Shown here one piece after another: positions 35,618 through 46,309 of a stretch of DNA of 64,000 bases. Made by a program: the position numbers and the translations under genes. Every line of letters starts with the position of its first letter. Positions within the stretch are counted from its first letter, which is position 1. The stretch lies in NCBI RefSeq assembly GCF_964204645.1, contig NC_134028.1, positions 930,001 to 994,000 of the forward strand, given 5' to 3'. The stretch is from Tubulanus polymorphus (lineage: Eukaryota > Nemertea > Palaeonemertea > Tubulaniformes > Tubulanidae). The notes beneath the pieces are model-generated. The model saw only the letters and a program-made list of their open reading frames with translations, was not told the DNA's origin and made no database searches.

Positions 35618-35623
35618 AATAAA
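35618..35623 (+). terminator. Polyadenylation signal AATAAA for MS4A-like copy 2
   Basis: AATAAA inside a block (about 35,580-35,690) conserved with the region after copy 3. An earlier AATAAA near 35,393 could also serve. Confidence 0.5.
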
Positions 35624-36561
35624 CATCACAGTAAATTCGTCTAAAGGAATTGTTTTTACTTATTCATTTATTCCGGTTGTTTCAACCATGGACGAAGTTT
35701 CTTATTTCAATCCTTTACGTTATTTGTGGCTTTAAGGCAAAGTATCTTTACACTAGAATATTGACAATAGACTGACCACTGGAACAGACTTACACGCACC
35801 CAAGTCCAGGAAAATGTGAGACAGTATCCAAATAAAGGAAGGACATTTTTGGACGGCCACAATCGAGGGTTTTCCGTCGGTATTAGAAATCTCTGAAGAA
35901 ACGCATTCGAAAAGATACAATTTCCGAGAGGATCAGTGTCAATTTTGCAGATTATCGACGATCTCTTAGTTGACAAAAATAGCAACCTGAATGGTAAAGG
36001 GAAGGCAGGACCTACTTCATTCCCTATTTGTTAACGTTGTTTATGGAATGGTATTTCTATCCAGGAAATGCCTTACAAAACGTTACACGTAATCATGTAT
36101 TTCACTTGACTGGAAACGTTTACAATAACATGAAAGTAGATGTCCTATTTTTTACTGGCGCTACGTAGTTACGGTTGTTCACCATTCGTTCCCATTTCCC
36201 TGAACAAGTCGCCATTTTGTTTTGTGTTATCAATCGATAAAAACGTCTGGCGGCTATCATACAAGGGATTTTATTCATTGTGTGGATAGAAAGAAGATAC
36301 TTGTACGTACATCAACTCAGTACATTTTTCTGTCGGTTTACCTGGGTTTTGATTGTTATCAGGTGACGCCTTATTAATGTGGTTGAATGTATATAGTATT
36401 CATACACTAGCTATTCTAGCATTATCGACTGAGTTAGTGTATATACATGTATTATCAGCACTGTGTATTATGAATGCGTATTGACGGAATTAACTGCGTA
36501 TGTCTAAAATACGTTCTGTATGAACAAGATTTTTGGTTGAGTATCGTCTTTTTCTTTTTTC

Positions 36562-36607
36562 ATTCAGACTCGCGCACAAAACATCCGCGATATATAGAGT
36601 AAAAGAG
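36562..36607 (+). other. Non-coding first exon of MS4A-like copy 3
   Basis: CATTCAGACTCGCGCACAAAACA followed by an AAGAG/GTAAGT donor, matching the exon before copy 2. The paired acceptor TTGCAG is at 36,791-36,796. Left boundary approximate. Confidence 0.6.
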
Positions 36608-36796
36608 GTAAGTTCTAATAAAACGAATTCGTTCTTTATACTATTTCTTCTACAGTCAGAGCCTAATTTAGTTCGTATCGACCAATTCGTTAAATTATCA
36701 AAACGTTTCCTATATCTACTCCAAATAATCATCCTCCAAACAAATGGCTTATGGAAAAAAGTCGTTAAGAATATAAAGTTCTTCATTGTGTTGCAG

Positions 36797-37783
36797 GTGA
36801 AGTAGATGATTTGAATGATGGCTGATTTGACGACTAATGATCGTACTGTGTTACTTCAACACTCGGAACAGACTACTGTCCCAGCAGCCCAAACTGCTGT
36901 TATGTTCGCTCCTCAGCAACAGCTTCAGTACGCCATGCCTGTTGGTAATATGAATTACAGCATGCCCACAGCCCAAGCTGTACCAGTAAATGTTGGTATG
37001 CCGTCTGCAGCACCAGGACAACAAGTGTATGTTTTACAGGGAGGAAACTCTGCTAACCAACCACAGATCCAACCAGTAGCCCAACCAGGGATGATACAAC
37101 TCCAGTATGGCATGACACCAGCCGGTCTAACACCCCAGTATGGCATGACACCAGCAGTTCAGACACCAGCCATGCAGATGCCAGCTGATGAGCCACTCTT
37201 CGACCAGACTCCAATTCCTCGTAGCAACATTGATGGCAAAAGGTTCACAATTTGTGGAATCGTCCAAATAATTTCCGGCATAATTTGCATTGCTTCAAGT
37301 GTAGGTGTATGGGCAGATCGTCGGTATATAGAAGGTGGTGGTATCGGTATTTGGGGAGGGGTTTTGTTCATTGTCGCTGGTGCCTTTGGGATTGTGAATG
37401 GTAAGAAATTCCTAAAATGTTATATGATCACATGTTTCAGTTTGTCCATTGTGGCTGCATTATGTGCCTTTGGTACAATACTTGTATCCCTTAACTGGGT
37501 CTACAGAATGTGTTACCTAGGCTGGGCACCAGGCATGTACTGTGTAACGGCTCTTGCTGCATTGTCAGAGTTCATTACATCTATTTGTCAGGCTTCATTT
37601 TTCTGTCGATACTTGGTAAGAATGTGTAATAATATGAAGATTCAGCAACAGAATAACCAACAAGTCCCGATTGTAATCTATCTGAATATTCCTCCTGGGT
37701 ATTTACAACAACCATCGACAGATAAGGAGATGTCCGCCCAACCTCCAACTTATAATTCAGTTACTGATAACGTTACTGCTTAA
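36797..37783 (+). CDS. MS4A/CD20-like four-span membrane protein, copy 3
   Basis: The coding region 36,815-37,783 gives 322 residues in a single exon. Its architecture is that of copy 2: Gln/Pro-rich N-terminus, four membrane spans from about residue 141, QVPIVIYLNIPPG, and a C-terminal PPTY. It differs from copy 2 by losing one QPQIQTAAQ block and gaining one LTPQYGMTPA block, so total length is unchanged by compensating repeat changes. The span 1-2 loop differs (GVWADRRYIEGGG against AIFAFRRYLDDGG). Being the closest paralogue of copy 2 along the whole locus, it marks the youngest duplication. Family assignment as for the other copies; ligand or ion unknown. Confidence 0.85.
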
Positions 37784-38485
37784 TATGACATGTACCAACA
37801 AGTGGTACGATTATCAGTTGGAGATGAGATCTAAATTGTCCTAATTTCAAATTGATATCTGCGTTCGTGGATGTTGTAAAATAACGTTTTCTTGGACACA
37901 CATTAAGATACTCTCAATGTAAACCAGAACCACGCTTGGTTTGGACTCATTATCAATAAGCTATTATATATAGTTTTAGCATAGTTAACATTTAGTATAG
38001 TTCTAGCTTTGGTAATATACGTAGTAAGGTACACGGATATGTAATAACACAGAATATATCGTTAAATGGAAGTTATTATTCCAATTGGATTATCATTATA
38101 TTCATTGCTATCTATAAGTTACCCTGTATATGATAGCACTATACACCCGGGCTCTGGCTAAGCTAAAGTATGAGTTTCTTTACGTTTATTGTCCTTGGTA
38201 TATAATAAGCATAATATCTTCTCATTGTTCTATTAGGACGGATATCTTTTTTTGAGCTCAATAAAAAATATCTGATTATTTGTTGGCCTTATAGTATCTT
38301 TGAGCGAAAAATTAAATTCCGAATTTCCTTAGTTCAATCAAGGATCCCACCTTTCTGGTCCAGTAGAGATGTAGTCCTATGCAAAGTCGCTCATGATTTC
38401 TTTATTATTATCAGAAACAACCCAAGTTAATCATAATTGTGTCTGTACTGAGCGTAATTAATGACACTTGAATATGATAGATGGA

Positions 38486-38491
38486 AATAAA
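38486..38491 (+). terminator. Polyadenylation signal AATAAA for MS4A-like copy 3
   Basis: AATAAA in the block (38,449-38,560) matching the end of the copy 2 transcript unit. CAATAAAAAAT near 38,260 is an alternative. Confidence 0.5.
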
Positions 38492-38559
38492 CATCACAGT
38501 AAATTCGTCTAAAGGAATTGTTTTAACTTTTTCATTTATTCCGGTTTTTTCAACGATGG

Positions 38560-39682
38560 ACTCTAAACGAAGTTTCTTATTTCAATCCTTCACGTGATTT
38601 GATCTTTACACTAGAATACTGGCAATAGACTGACCACAGGAACAGACTATACCTTACCCAGGTCTAGGAAAATGTGAGACAGTATCCAAAAGAAAAAGAT
38701 GCGATTTCTGAGAGAATGAGCGTCACATTTGCAGGCGACGATCTCCCCTGATATAAAAAGGCAACCTGATTTGCAATGAGAAGACAGCATCCACTTCACC
38801 CCCGAACTCGTTTCAAGGATTGGACTGTTAACTGGATTGCAGGGCTAAATACCGAAGTTTATCCGGGACTAGCTGGTGGGGTGCATAACATTTTACATAG
38901 GAAATACCTTACATAATAACGTTCCATGTAATTATACATTACATAACCAAAAATTATACATAATTACACATACATTAATATAACTTCGCCTAATTGTTTA
39001 TTGCATATATTACTCAATAAGTAATTTGCCCTACATAACATTCTAAAGTCGCTCGATTTTTCTTGGCATGATTTCACAATGCGTCATATTTATTTATATG
39101 CAAATCAATGATTCCGATTTTTTTCGCTAAAGCGACAGAACTGTTGTGGCGTCAATATATCAGTGCGCCAACTGCTGCCAGCCTTAGTCAATACATAGTT
39201 CTTATTTAAAAAGCTACGTGTGGTTCTCTTAACTTCAGTTCTATACATGGAGTCTCGGAGTAAGTTGCACAGACTACATGCACATCCTGCATGTTTTTAT
39301 TCGTTATATATGTCGCATATTGCTATCGACCTCGTAGCACTGCGACGATGTAAAATAGTACTGTGATAGTGTGCGCAATAACTGCGTCATGGATATATAC
39401 ACAATAATCATATAAGATCTTTCTCTTTCATTTAGCGAGCGCCAACAAAGTTCAATCATAGACCACATAAAACTCGAGGTAAGATTCGAATGAGATTTAC
39501 AGTTTATCATTTTGGATGATATTGATTGTATTTACGTGAATTGAGTTTTGAAAGTTGAAAGAAAGAAACAAGATATTGAAGAACGTCCTTATTTGGCAGT
39601 AGATCGAATGTACATTAAGATAACTTTCACTGAACTAAATTTATGACCGCCTCTAAACAGGATTGTATATGTTAATTTTTAG
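38560..39682. other. Intergenic and 5' region of MS4A-like copy 4
   Basis: AT-rich. A probable non-coding first exon ends at 39,478 (AACTCGAG/GTAAGA donor), and the acceptor TTTTTAG ends at 39,682. The promoter-side sequence does not resemble that of copies 2 and 3. Confidence 0.45.
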
Positions 39683-40696
39683 GTGAAATAGAGAATTTAA
39701 ATGATGGCTGATTTGACGAGTAATGATCGTACTGTATTACTTCAACACTCGGAACAGACTACTGTCCCAGCAGCCCAAACTGCTGTTATGTTCGCTCCTC
39801 AGCAACAGCTTCAGTACGCCATGCCTGTTGGTAATATGACTTACAGCATGCCCACAGCCCAAGCTGTACCAGTAAATGTTGGTATGCCATCTGCAGCACC
39901 AGGACAACAAGTGTATGTTTTACAAGGGGGAAACTCTGCAAACCAACCTCAGATCCAACCAGTAGCCCAACCACAGATCCAAACAGCAGCCCAACCAGGG
40001 ATGATACAAATCCAGTATGGTATGACACCAGTCGTTCAGACACCCCAGTATAGTATGACCCCAGCCGTTCAGACACCCCAGTATGGTATGACACCAGCCG
40101 TTCGGACACCCCTTGATGCACCCCTTATCAATCAGACTCCTATGTATTGTAGCAATAATGATGCTAGAAAATTTGCAATTTGCGGAATTTTACAAATAAT
40201 CGCTGGTGTAGTTTGTATTGTATTGAGTGTTGTTCTGTTGGCCATGCGTGAATTTCTGATGTTATTTGGAGTGAGTCTGTGGGGAGGGGTGATGTTCGTT
40301 GTAGCGGGAACATTTGGATTCTTAAATGCGAGGAAGTTTTTGAAGTGCTACATGATCACATGTATGACTTTATCAATCTTGAGTTCCCTGATTTCGTTCA
40401 TCTCGCTCGTTACATCAGCTCTATCTGTCTATTACTGGTCCTACATAGGCTGGATACCGGCCTTCTTTTGCCTATTATGTGTCGCCTCGGCGATGGAGTT
40501 CGTGGCTTCAATTTGCCAGGCTTCACTTTTCTGCAGATATGCGGTTAAATTGTGTAGTAAAATGGGAATTTCTTATGACCAACAACAACAGGTTCCTATT
40601 GTAATCTATCTAAACATACCTCCCGGTACCTCTCAACAAACACCTGCTGATGATGGCGATTTCGTTAAAGATGATATTGTTAAGAAAGCCACATAA
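39683..40696 (+). CDS. MS4A/CD20-like four-span membrane protein, copy 4 (divergent)
   Basis: The coding region 39,701-40,696 gives 331 residues in one exon. The N-terminal 120 residues are almost identical to copy 2 at DNA level and contain three QYGMTPAVQTP-like 11-residue repeats. From about residue 145 the protein diverges strongly (KFAICGILQIIAGVVCIVLS, SLWGGVMFVVAGTFGF), yet it keeps all four spans and the LKCYMIT and FCRY landmarks. The tail keeps QVPIVIYLNIPPG but ends in an acidic-basic stretch without PPxY. This suggests an older paralogue whose 5' half was overwritten by, or fused to, that of copy 2. Family-level role as in the other copies. Confidence 0.83.
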
Positions 40697-41574
40697 AGGT
40701 TCCATAAGGACAGACGTAATCTATATAATCTATATGCGAAAACCTAAGCTTGTACCACAATCTACGTTTCTTATAGATCTAATGTAAAAACGTTCACCTG
40801 AGATTGAAATTCTATATTAACTGAGAATAAGCAGTAGTTGCTTTGCAACATGAATCAGTGGACGAATATATATAGTTGAAATGCATGTGTAACTAGGAAG
40901 ATATTAGGAACACTTTAAAGTACATCAACTGTCGTCCTTACTGAAGTCGTTTCTATTTAATAATCTCGTTTTGTCGTATTCCTAATTCAATTCACTAAAT
41001 CGTCAACTTTTAATGATCGTCACAGTTATTACGACTTAAAAGCAGCGAGTTTGACTGTACATAATTTGATGGTTTGATACTGAGGACATACATTTTTTCC
41101 GCAACAGTAAATGTAAAAAATGTTACAGTAAAAGTCCTTAGTAACCGTTGGGGCTGATAAAAAGTATGGCATTATAACGAATTTGGTGTTGAAATTCTCC
41201 GAATTAGAAATGACAGGGCATTACCGCTGTTGTTTGACGTTTATTGAAGATTATACACCAAAATATGGATACAAAATTGTTGTACATACAGAACTACAAA
41301 ATAATCGCTTATGTATACGAATAAGGTCAGCGACTCATCATAGATGTAGAAGCATGTTTCTTTTAAGTTTGATATCTATTCGTGTACTAGTTGAAATATG
41401 TCCAAGCACTGGTTGTTACTTACGATACAGCTTCAAACTGTTGTGTATCAAATGCGCTTTCATTTTTCTGTAAATTACATTATCAAATAAACAATGTGAC
41501 AAGAAATTTACGAGTCCTTTCGTTTGTTGTGTTAACTTAGTACCTTGAGGAATAAAAATACAATGTAAAGTACA

Positions 41575-41722
41575 TTCATGTGCAGCCTCTTCAGTTGGAG
41601 TCTTTGGGAGGTACATTCATGTACAGCCTCTTCAGTTGGAGTCTTTGGGATGTACATTCATGTACAGCCTCTTCAGTTGGAGTCTTTGGGATGTACATTC
41701 ATGTACAGCCTCTTCAGTTCGA
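41575..41722. repeat. 41-bp tandem repeat, about 4 copies
   Basis: Copies of GTACATTCATGTACAGCCTC followed by TTCAGTTGGAGTCTTTGGGA. The GTACATTCATGTAC part is itself a near-palindrome. Confidence 0.85.
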
Positions 41723-41986
41723 GTCATTGTTTCTTCGGTTTCGTATAAAAGTACGTCTGAAACATATCATGAACAGTTAACAGATTCAAGGAACATTTCT
41801 CCTCGAGACGCTACTTAAGCTTAATTGCCACCATCGGAATAACGTATTAGGTTTCCTATGTCGACTGAATCTGCAAACACGGGTGCGACAGTTGAGAGAG
41901 GTATAAAACACTTAACACATCCGTTAGCTGTGACTACGATGCAGTAAGTACCAGCAGTCAGATCCAGGCAGTAAGTACTATACCAG

Positions 41987-42015
41987 CTACGAGCAATTAT
42001 CTAACTTGCTCGTAG
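41987..42015. mobile_element. Short palindrome related to the 12,111 hairpin
   Basis: CTACGAGCAA (41,987-41,996) and TTGCTCGTAG (42,006-42,015) are exact inverted copies. The left arm plus loop, CTACGAGCAATTATCTAAC, also occurs at 12,109-12,127, suggesting a shared tiny element. Confidence 0.5.
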
Positions 42016-42559
42016 GTACCAGGTTCTCCATCGTGAAAACAGACGTGAAATCAGACAAGGGTCCTCCTGCTAGAATCGAAACAAAACGGCTACCGGTACA
42101 TCAATAGCGGAGCACATTTAGACCGATGGATAACTGCTCTTGTTTTAAGTTTTTCTCCAATAGACATGCTTAGATATATACGTGTTATGAAATATAGAAT
42201 AATTCATCTGTAGTATTCACTGTCGATGGAACCGAGGGCTAATAGTAGATCTACAGACAGAAAGGGGACCGAGCAGCCTTTTATTTTCAAAAAGAACATG
42301 TCCTCGCCTGTCGAATCGAATCATCAAGCTTGATGCCTCTCTTCACTTGAATATGGCTCCTGGTTCATACGTAACTCTTCAGCTCCAGTGCACCAGTATG
42401 AACACGCATTGAAGCTCAGGTCAAATCAGGTGTAATTCTGATATCAAATTAATGCGTATAAAAATGATTAATGATTCCTGACATCGCCATCAGGCAAAAG
42501 ATTATTCCGGAGGAATTCATTATCAAAGGAAACAAAACTAAGTAGAGGGGATCGTTGTA

Positions 42560-42690
42560 GCATCCTAACCCTAACCCTAGCTACAGTTCAAGCTCCACAA
42601 TTAACCCTAACCCTAGCCTCAGCCCCATCAGGATTTGAACCCGGGCCTCGTATTTGTCAGTCCACTCTCTGAACAACTAGACCACCGGTC
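42560..42690 (-). mobile_element. tRNA-derived SINE, second copy
   Basis: On the minus strand GGTGGTCTAGTTGTTCAGAG (A-box-like) and GGGTTCAAATCC (B box) are followed by GGGGCTGAGGCTAGGGTTAG. TAGGGTTAGGG strings in the body look telomere-like but occur only twice and belong to the element. Its upstream flank (42,700-42,830) resembles the flank of the copy at 30,880. Confidence 0.65.
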
Positions 42691-42829
42691 TCTAGTGACA
42701 ATCAGTGTGTGTCAGTTTGTCTGTTCAGTGTGGTGACCCATTATGCTGTGGTGACCAGTCAGGTGTGATCTTCACCCAGTCCTGTAGTCACAGAGATCTC
42801 CATCGCTCTACGATCCTAGTGTACCCACC

Positions 42830-43495
42830 TGTGGTACATCAGACACTAAGGTTCTTGGTGAAGTGTGATCGAATCCAGTCACTAACGATAGCTTTGTTTA
42901 ATGGCATTTTAACCACCCATTAATGCCTTCAGGCTACATTAAAGTTCTATCTCCGGATGTGAAATATTTAAGTATTTTAACAAGCTCCTCTCTTTTCATC
43001 CACTTTCTCCTCGGTATTGAGTTATACACATCGTTCTATCCTGTCCATCGCACATTCATATCGGAAACAAATAAACTTTAACTTCGTCAGTATCCATCGT
43101 CATCCGTTCACACTTACAAACTGACAGTGTAGCGGTTTAGAACTGATGTGGAGAGCGTTATGAATACGGTTAATGAGGAGACTCTTATTTAATCAGAGTT
43201 GACGGCTGAACTGTGAGAACTTACTCAAAGTCGATGCGGCTTCTCGGTTACAATAGTTTTACAGTATTGAGAGCTTCTATCGAGTCATTTATACCGTTAC
43301 GAAATCTGTGTTGTTTCCAACAACATCCACGTTGTAAAACAAAGTGTAGCACTTGATTTGAAAAACTACGCGTCCTCGAGTTGGTGCTATGCTACATCAA
43401 TAAGGTTTTACCATTGCTGAAACGTGGCTGGACTCCCGGGAGGTCGTCGTTGCCTGTATTCGTTGGATCATGAATTCCGCAATTTTATGTAAATA
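42830..43495. other. Intergenic, upstream of the PAN-domain gene
   Basis: No gene seen. Probably holds the promoter and 5' UTR of the gene starting at 43,496. Confidence 0.4.
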
Positions 43496-45632
43496 ATGAA
43501 ATCATTTCGCACCGAAATGTTTTTACTCAGCGCGCTACTAAATCCTGCTAAACTGGTACAATTTTTGTTGGTTTTGATTATTTTCGGGAGATTACCAATC
43601 GTTTATTCCAGTTACCCTGCGGCGCCATCGTGGAAGTTCGTTTTAATAAAAGATACGCAACTGAAGGCGAGATTTATCACTGTAAATGGAGTAACAACGA
43701 GTGATACATCTTTGTACTGCGCAGCTGAGTGCGTCAAACAACCAGATTGTATTGGATTTAGTTTTGATAAACAATCAGCAGGAAACCCATGTATTTTGAT
43801 ATTTGGCATTGAAACTTTCGATAAGAATAAGGATGGAGTTGTTCATCTCAATAAGTTTTACGCTAAAGGTAACTCAAATATCTGTTTATTTGTATAGTCA
43901 CGATCGCACAGAGCGTGTTTGGCCCGACCGAAAACGCCCAAGCCAAATTTTAGCACGGTACAAAATCATGTGAAACATGTTTCAGGATCCAGTTCTACAG
44001 TTCTGAATTTAACTCTGGAGTTATTACTCCAATAGAAAATGAGACAATATCAACTTAGATTTATTTCAGAAGTGTGAAATTTGGTCCAGCACTTCACTCA
44101 GTCTATAGCGCTCAATTTGTTGAATTTGTTATTTTGATTAATCATTAAAAAGCCAACTAGAAAGAAACGTCAGAGCGCATGTTGAAATTTCGATTTATAG
44201 ATTTCAGCGGGTTGAATCTCCTCACCACAAATCCCTGCATCGATGTTTGTTTTTAGCGTTGTTTTCCCTGTTGCAAGTCAACGATTCGTAGAATTCTTTG
44301 GCAGCCATCTTGCACTACGAGGTTCTATTTACGTCATTTGATCGATGATTTATGGCAGTTAAATCAGAATGAAATATTTCGGATGATGAGAATTTGAAAT
44401 ATCGCATTATTGTGGTAACAACATTGTAAAAAATGTGTTCGTTGAAATTTATATTCGATAAAATGCATTAATCATTTTTAACAGTTGTCGATCGTATTCG
44501 ATGTTTAGAAATATAACGTAATTGCTTGTAAAACAGCGACACGCAAGTTCCATTAGGCATATAATAATAAGACCCCATTAGATCAATGGACCGTATATAG
44601 CGAACTGGTGTTGAAAAAAATAAGGTTGATTTATCTGAGATCCAGGGGGCTTGTGAGCAACCCCATCACTAGGTGGCGTGGCGAACAGTCGGCCATACTT
44701 CACTAGCACAACTGAAGTAATTAACTAGTTCCCTTCTCCTCCGGAATCCAGTTCCACAGTTAAAGCTACCTCTGAGTTAAAATCAGTTCATTTCCAATGA
44801 GATAATTCCGTGCAACTGCTCTCAAGATGGGTGCATTATTTCGTAATTTTAATGATAACTGGTTTTTGTATTTTCTATTTTTAGAAATGTATATATTCAA
44901 AATCGGTGAAGATTGGTATTTTTTCAATCAACAAAAACAAAGTGGTGGGCTGTCGAAATCGTTCTGTTTGGGTTTGAAACTGATGGGCAAAAACAGTTGT
45001 TTGGGAATAAGAAAAATTGTCTCCGCTATCCAATCTGTCGCCGATCATTTAGCGCAAAGTATGCGCGATAGTCAAGGTAAATACGGTTTTATTCGAATTA
45101 GGAATCTACATCGAGTTGAGAATCAGGGAAATGAGGGTTTTTGGCCGAATAAATCTCAGTAGAACTTCGTCCTGACTTGATGAGAGAGCGGTTTACTGAG
45201 TTCACCGGTACCGAGTAACCAAGTCGACGTGGATTCGATGTGGATTTCGAAATATTCAATTTGACCAATGGCTTTCTTTCAAAACCTAATACAGTATACC
45301 AGACACACGAGGCGAGACCGTAATCATTCTCACCAGGCATAATGCTTACGTCATTATCTTCTCTTGTTTCAGACTCACGATTCGTTGATGCTTCATCTTT
45401 ATTTTTCCTGCGCACGCTCGTCACTTCGAATACATGCGACCAGTTTTGCTATACCAAGAACAGTCAAATCGTCAACATAAACTCTCTAGAAAATTTGAAT
45501 CAAATCGTTTCTGGATCCTCGTACAACATGCTTTTCATGGAGTTAGATTTGACCGTCGTCGCGGATATTAGAAAAAGTCTCCTCATGAAGCACTATACAG
45601 CACCTGCGTATTCACTGTGTGTTGCAACATGA
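43496..45632 (+). CDS. Secreted PAN-domain protein with C-type-lectin-like exons
   Basis: Three exons, 43496-43868, 44885-45076 and 45373-45632, join in frame to 274 residues. Both introns are GT-AG and phase 1. Residues about 19-38 form a hydrophobic signal segment ending at VYSS. Residues 45-124 look like a PAN/apple module: LYCAAECVKQPDCIGFSF with cysteines at 75, 79, 85 and 99. Exon 2 (EDWYFF, then SKSFCLGL, then CLGI) and exon 3 (CDQFCYTK, then IVNINSLEN) each resemble the first half of a C-type lectin domain. The calcium and sugar-binding half is absent. PAN modules bind protein or carbohydrate outside the cell, so an adhesion or defence role is plausible. The PAN exon is the firmest part; joining the other exons rests on phase and splice sites. 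The middle exon might alternatively be a separate gene. Confidence 0.6.
43983..44095. mobile_element. Palindromic MITE copy, decayed
   Basis: AGGATCCAGTTCTACAG at the left, TTTAACTCTGGAGTTA inside and GTGTGAAATTTGGTCC at the right keep the layout of the 10,496-10,604 element. Lies in the first intron of the PAN-domain gene. Confidence 0.55.
44738..44820. mobile_element. Palindromic MITE copy, partial
   Basis: GGAATCCAGTTCCACAGTTA and CTCTGAGTTAAAATCAGTTC match the left half of the 10,496 element. The right end is decayed. Confidence 0.5.
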
Positions 45633-46045
45633 TAACCGTGATACTTGGAACTGGGTCCAGGACAGTGGAACAGGGTCCAGAATAGTGGAACTGGGTTCAG
45701 TACTGTGGAACTGGGTCCAGAAAAGTGGATCTGGGTTCAGAACTGGGTTCAGTACTGTTGAACTGGGTTCAGAACAGTGGAACTGGGTTCAGAATAGTGG
45801 ATCTGGGTTCAGAATAGTGGATCTGGGTCCAGAATAGTGGAACTGGGTCCAGAACAGTGGAACTGGGTTCAGTACCGTGGAACTGGGTCCAGAACAGTGG
45901 ATCTGGGTTCAGAACTGGGTTCAGTACTGTGGAACTGGGTTCAGAATAGTGGATCTGGGTCCAGAATAGTGGAACTGGGTCTAGAACAGTGGAACTTGGT
46001 TCACAACAGTGGAACTGGGTTCAGAACTTTGGAACTGGTTTTATT
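45633..46045. repeat. 20-21-bp minisatellite built on a MITE end
   Basis: About 20 copies of GTGGAACTGGGTCCAGAATA or variants with TTCAG and GATCTGGG. The core TGTGGAACTGGGTCC is the terminal repeat of the palindromic MITE family. A higher-order pattern (GAACTGGGTTCAGTACTGT block) appears at least twice. It begins just past the stop codon of the PAN-domain gene. Confidence 0.88.
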
Positions 46046-46253
46046 TACAATCACGATTTTACGATGAATTTGCATGTTATTAAAACCAACTTAAAGAAAT
46101 AAGAAAAAAGCGACGATTTTTTCCAACAATTTACAACTTATATTACAATGATATCACAATATAATATCACAAATAGAAAACATATTGAAATCTGAGATGA
46201 TCTCAAATGCGGATAACAGCAGCTGAAAAAGTGTCCATGTTTGATTTTCTATT

Positions 46254-46277
46254 TTATATTACATTTATTCGTTCTTG

Positions 46278-46309
<32 letters not shown>

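Noticed and set aside
42565-42620. TAACCCTAACCCTAG strings suggesting an interstitial telomere
   Set aside because: Only two short runs, placed symmetrically inside a SINE body; too few for telomeric sequence.
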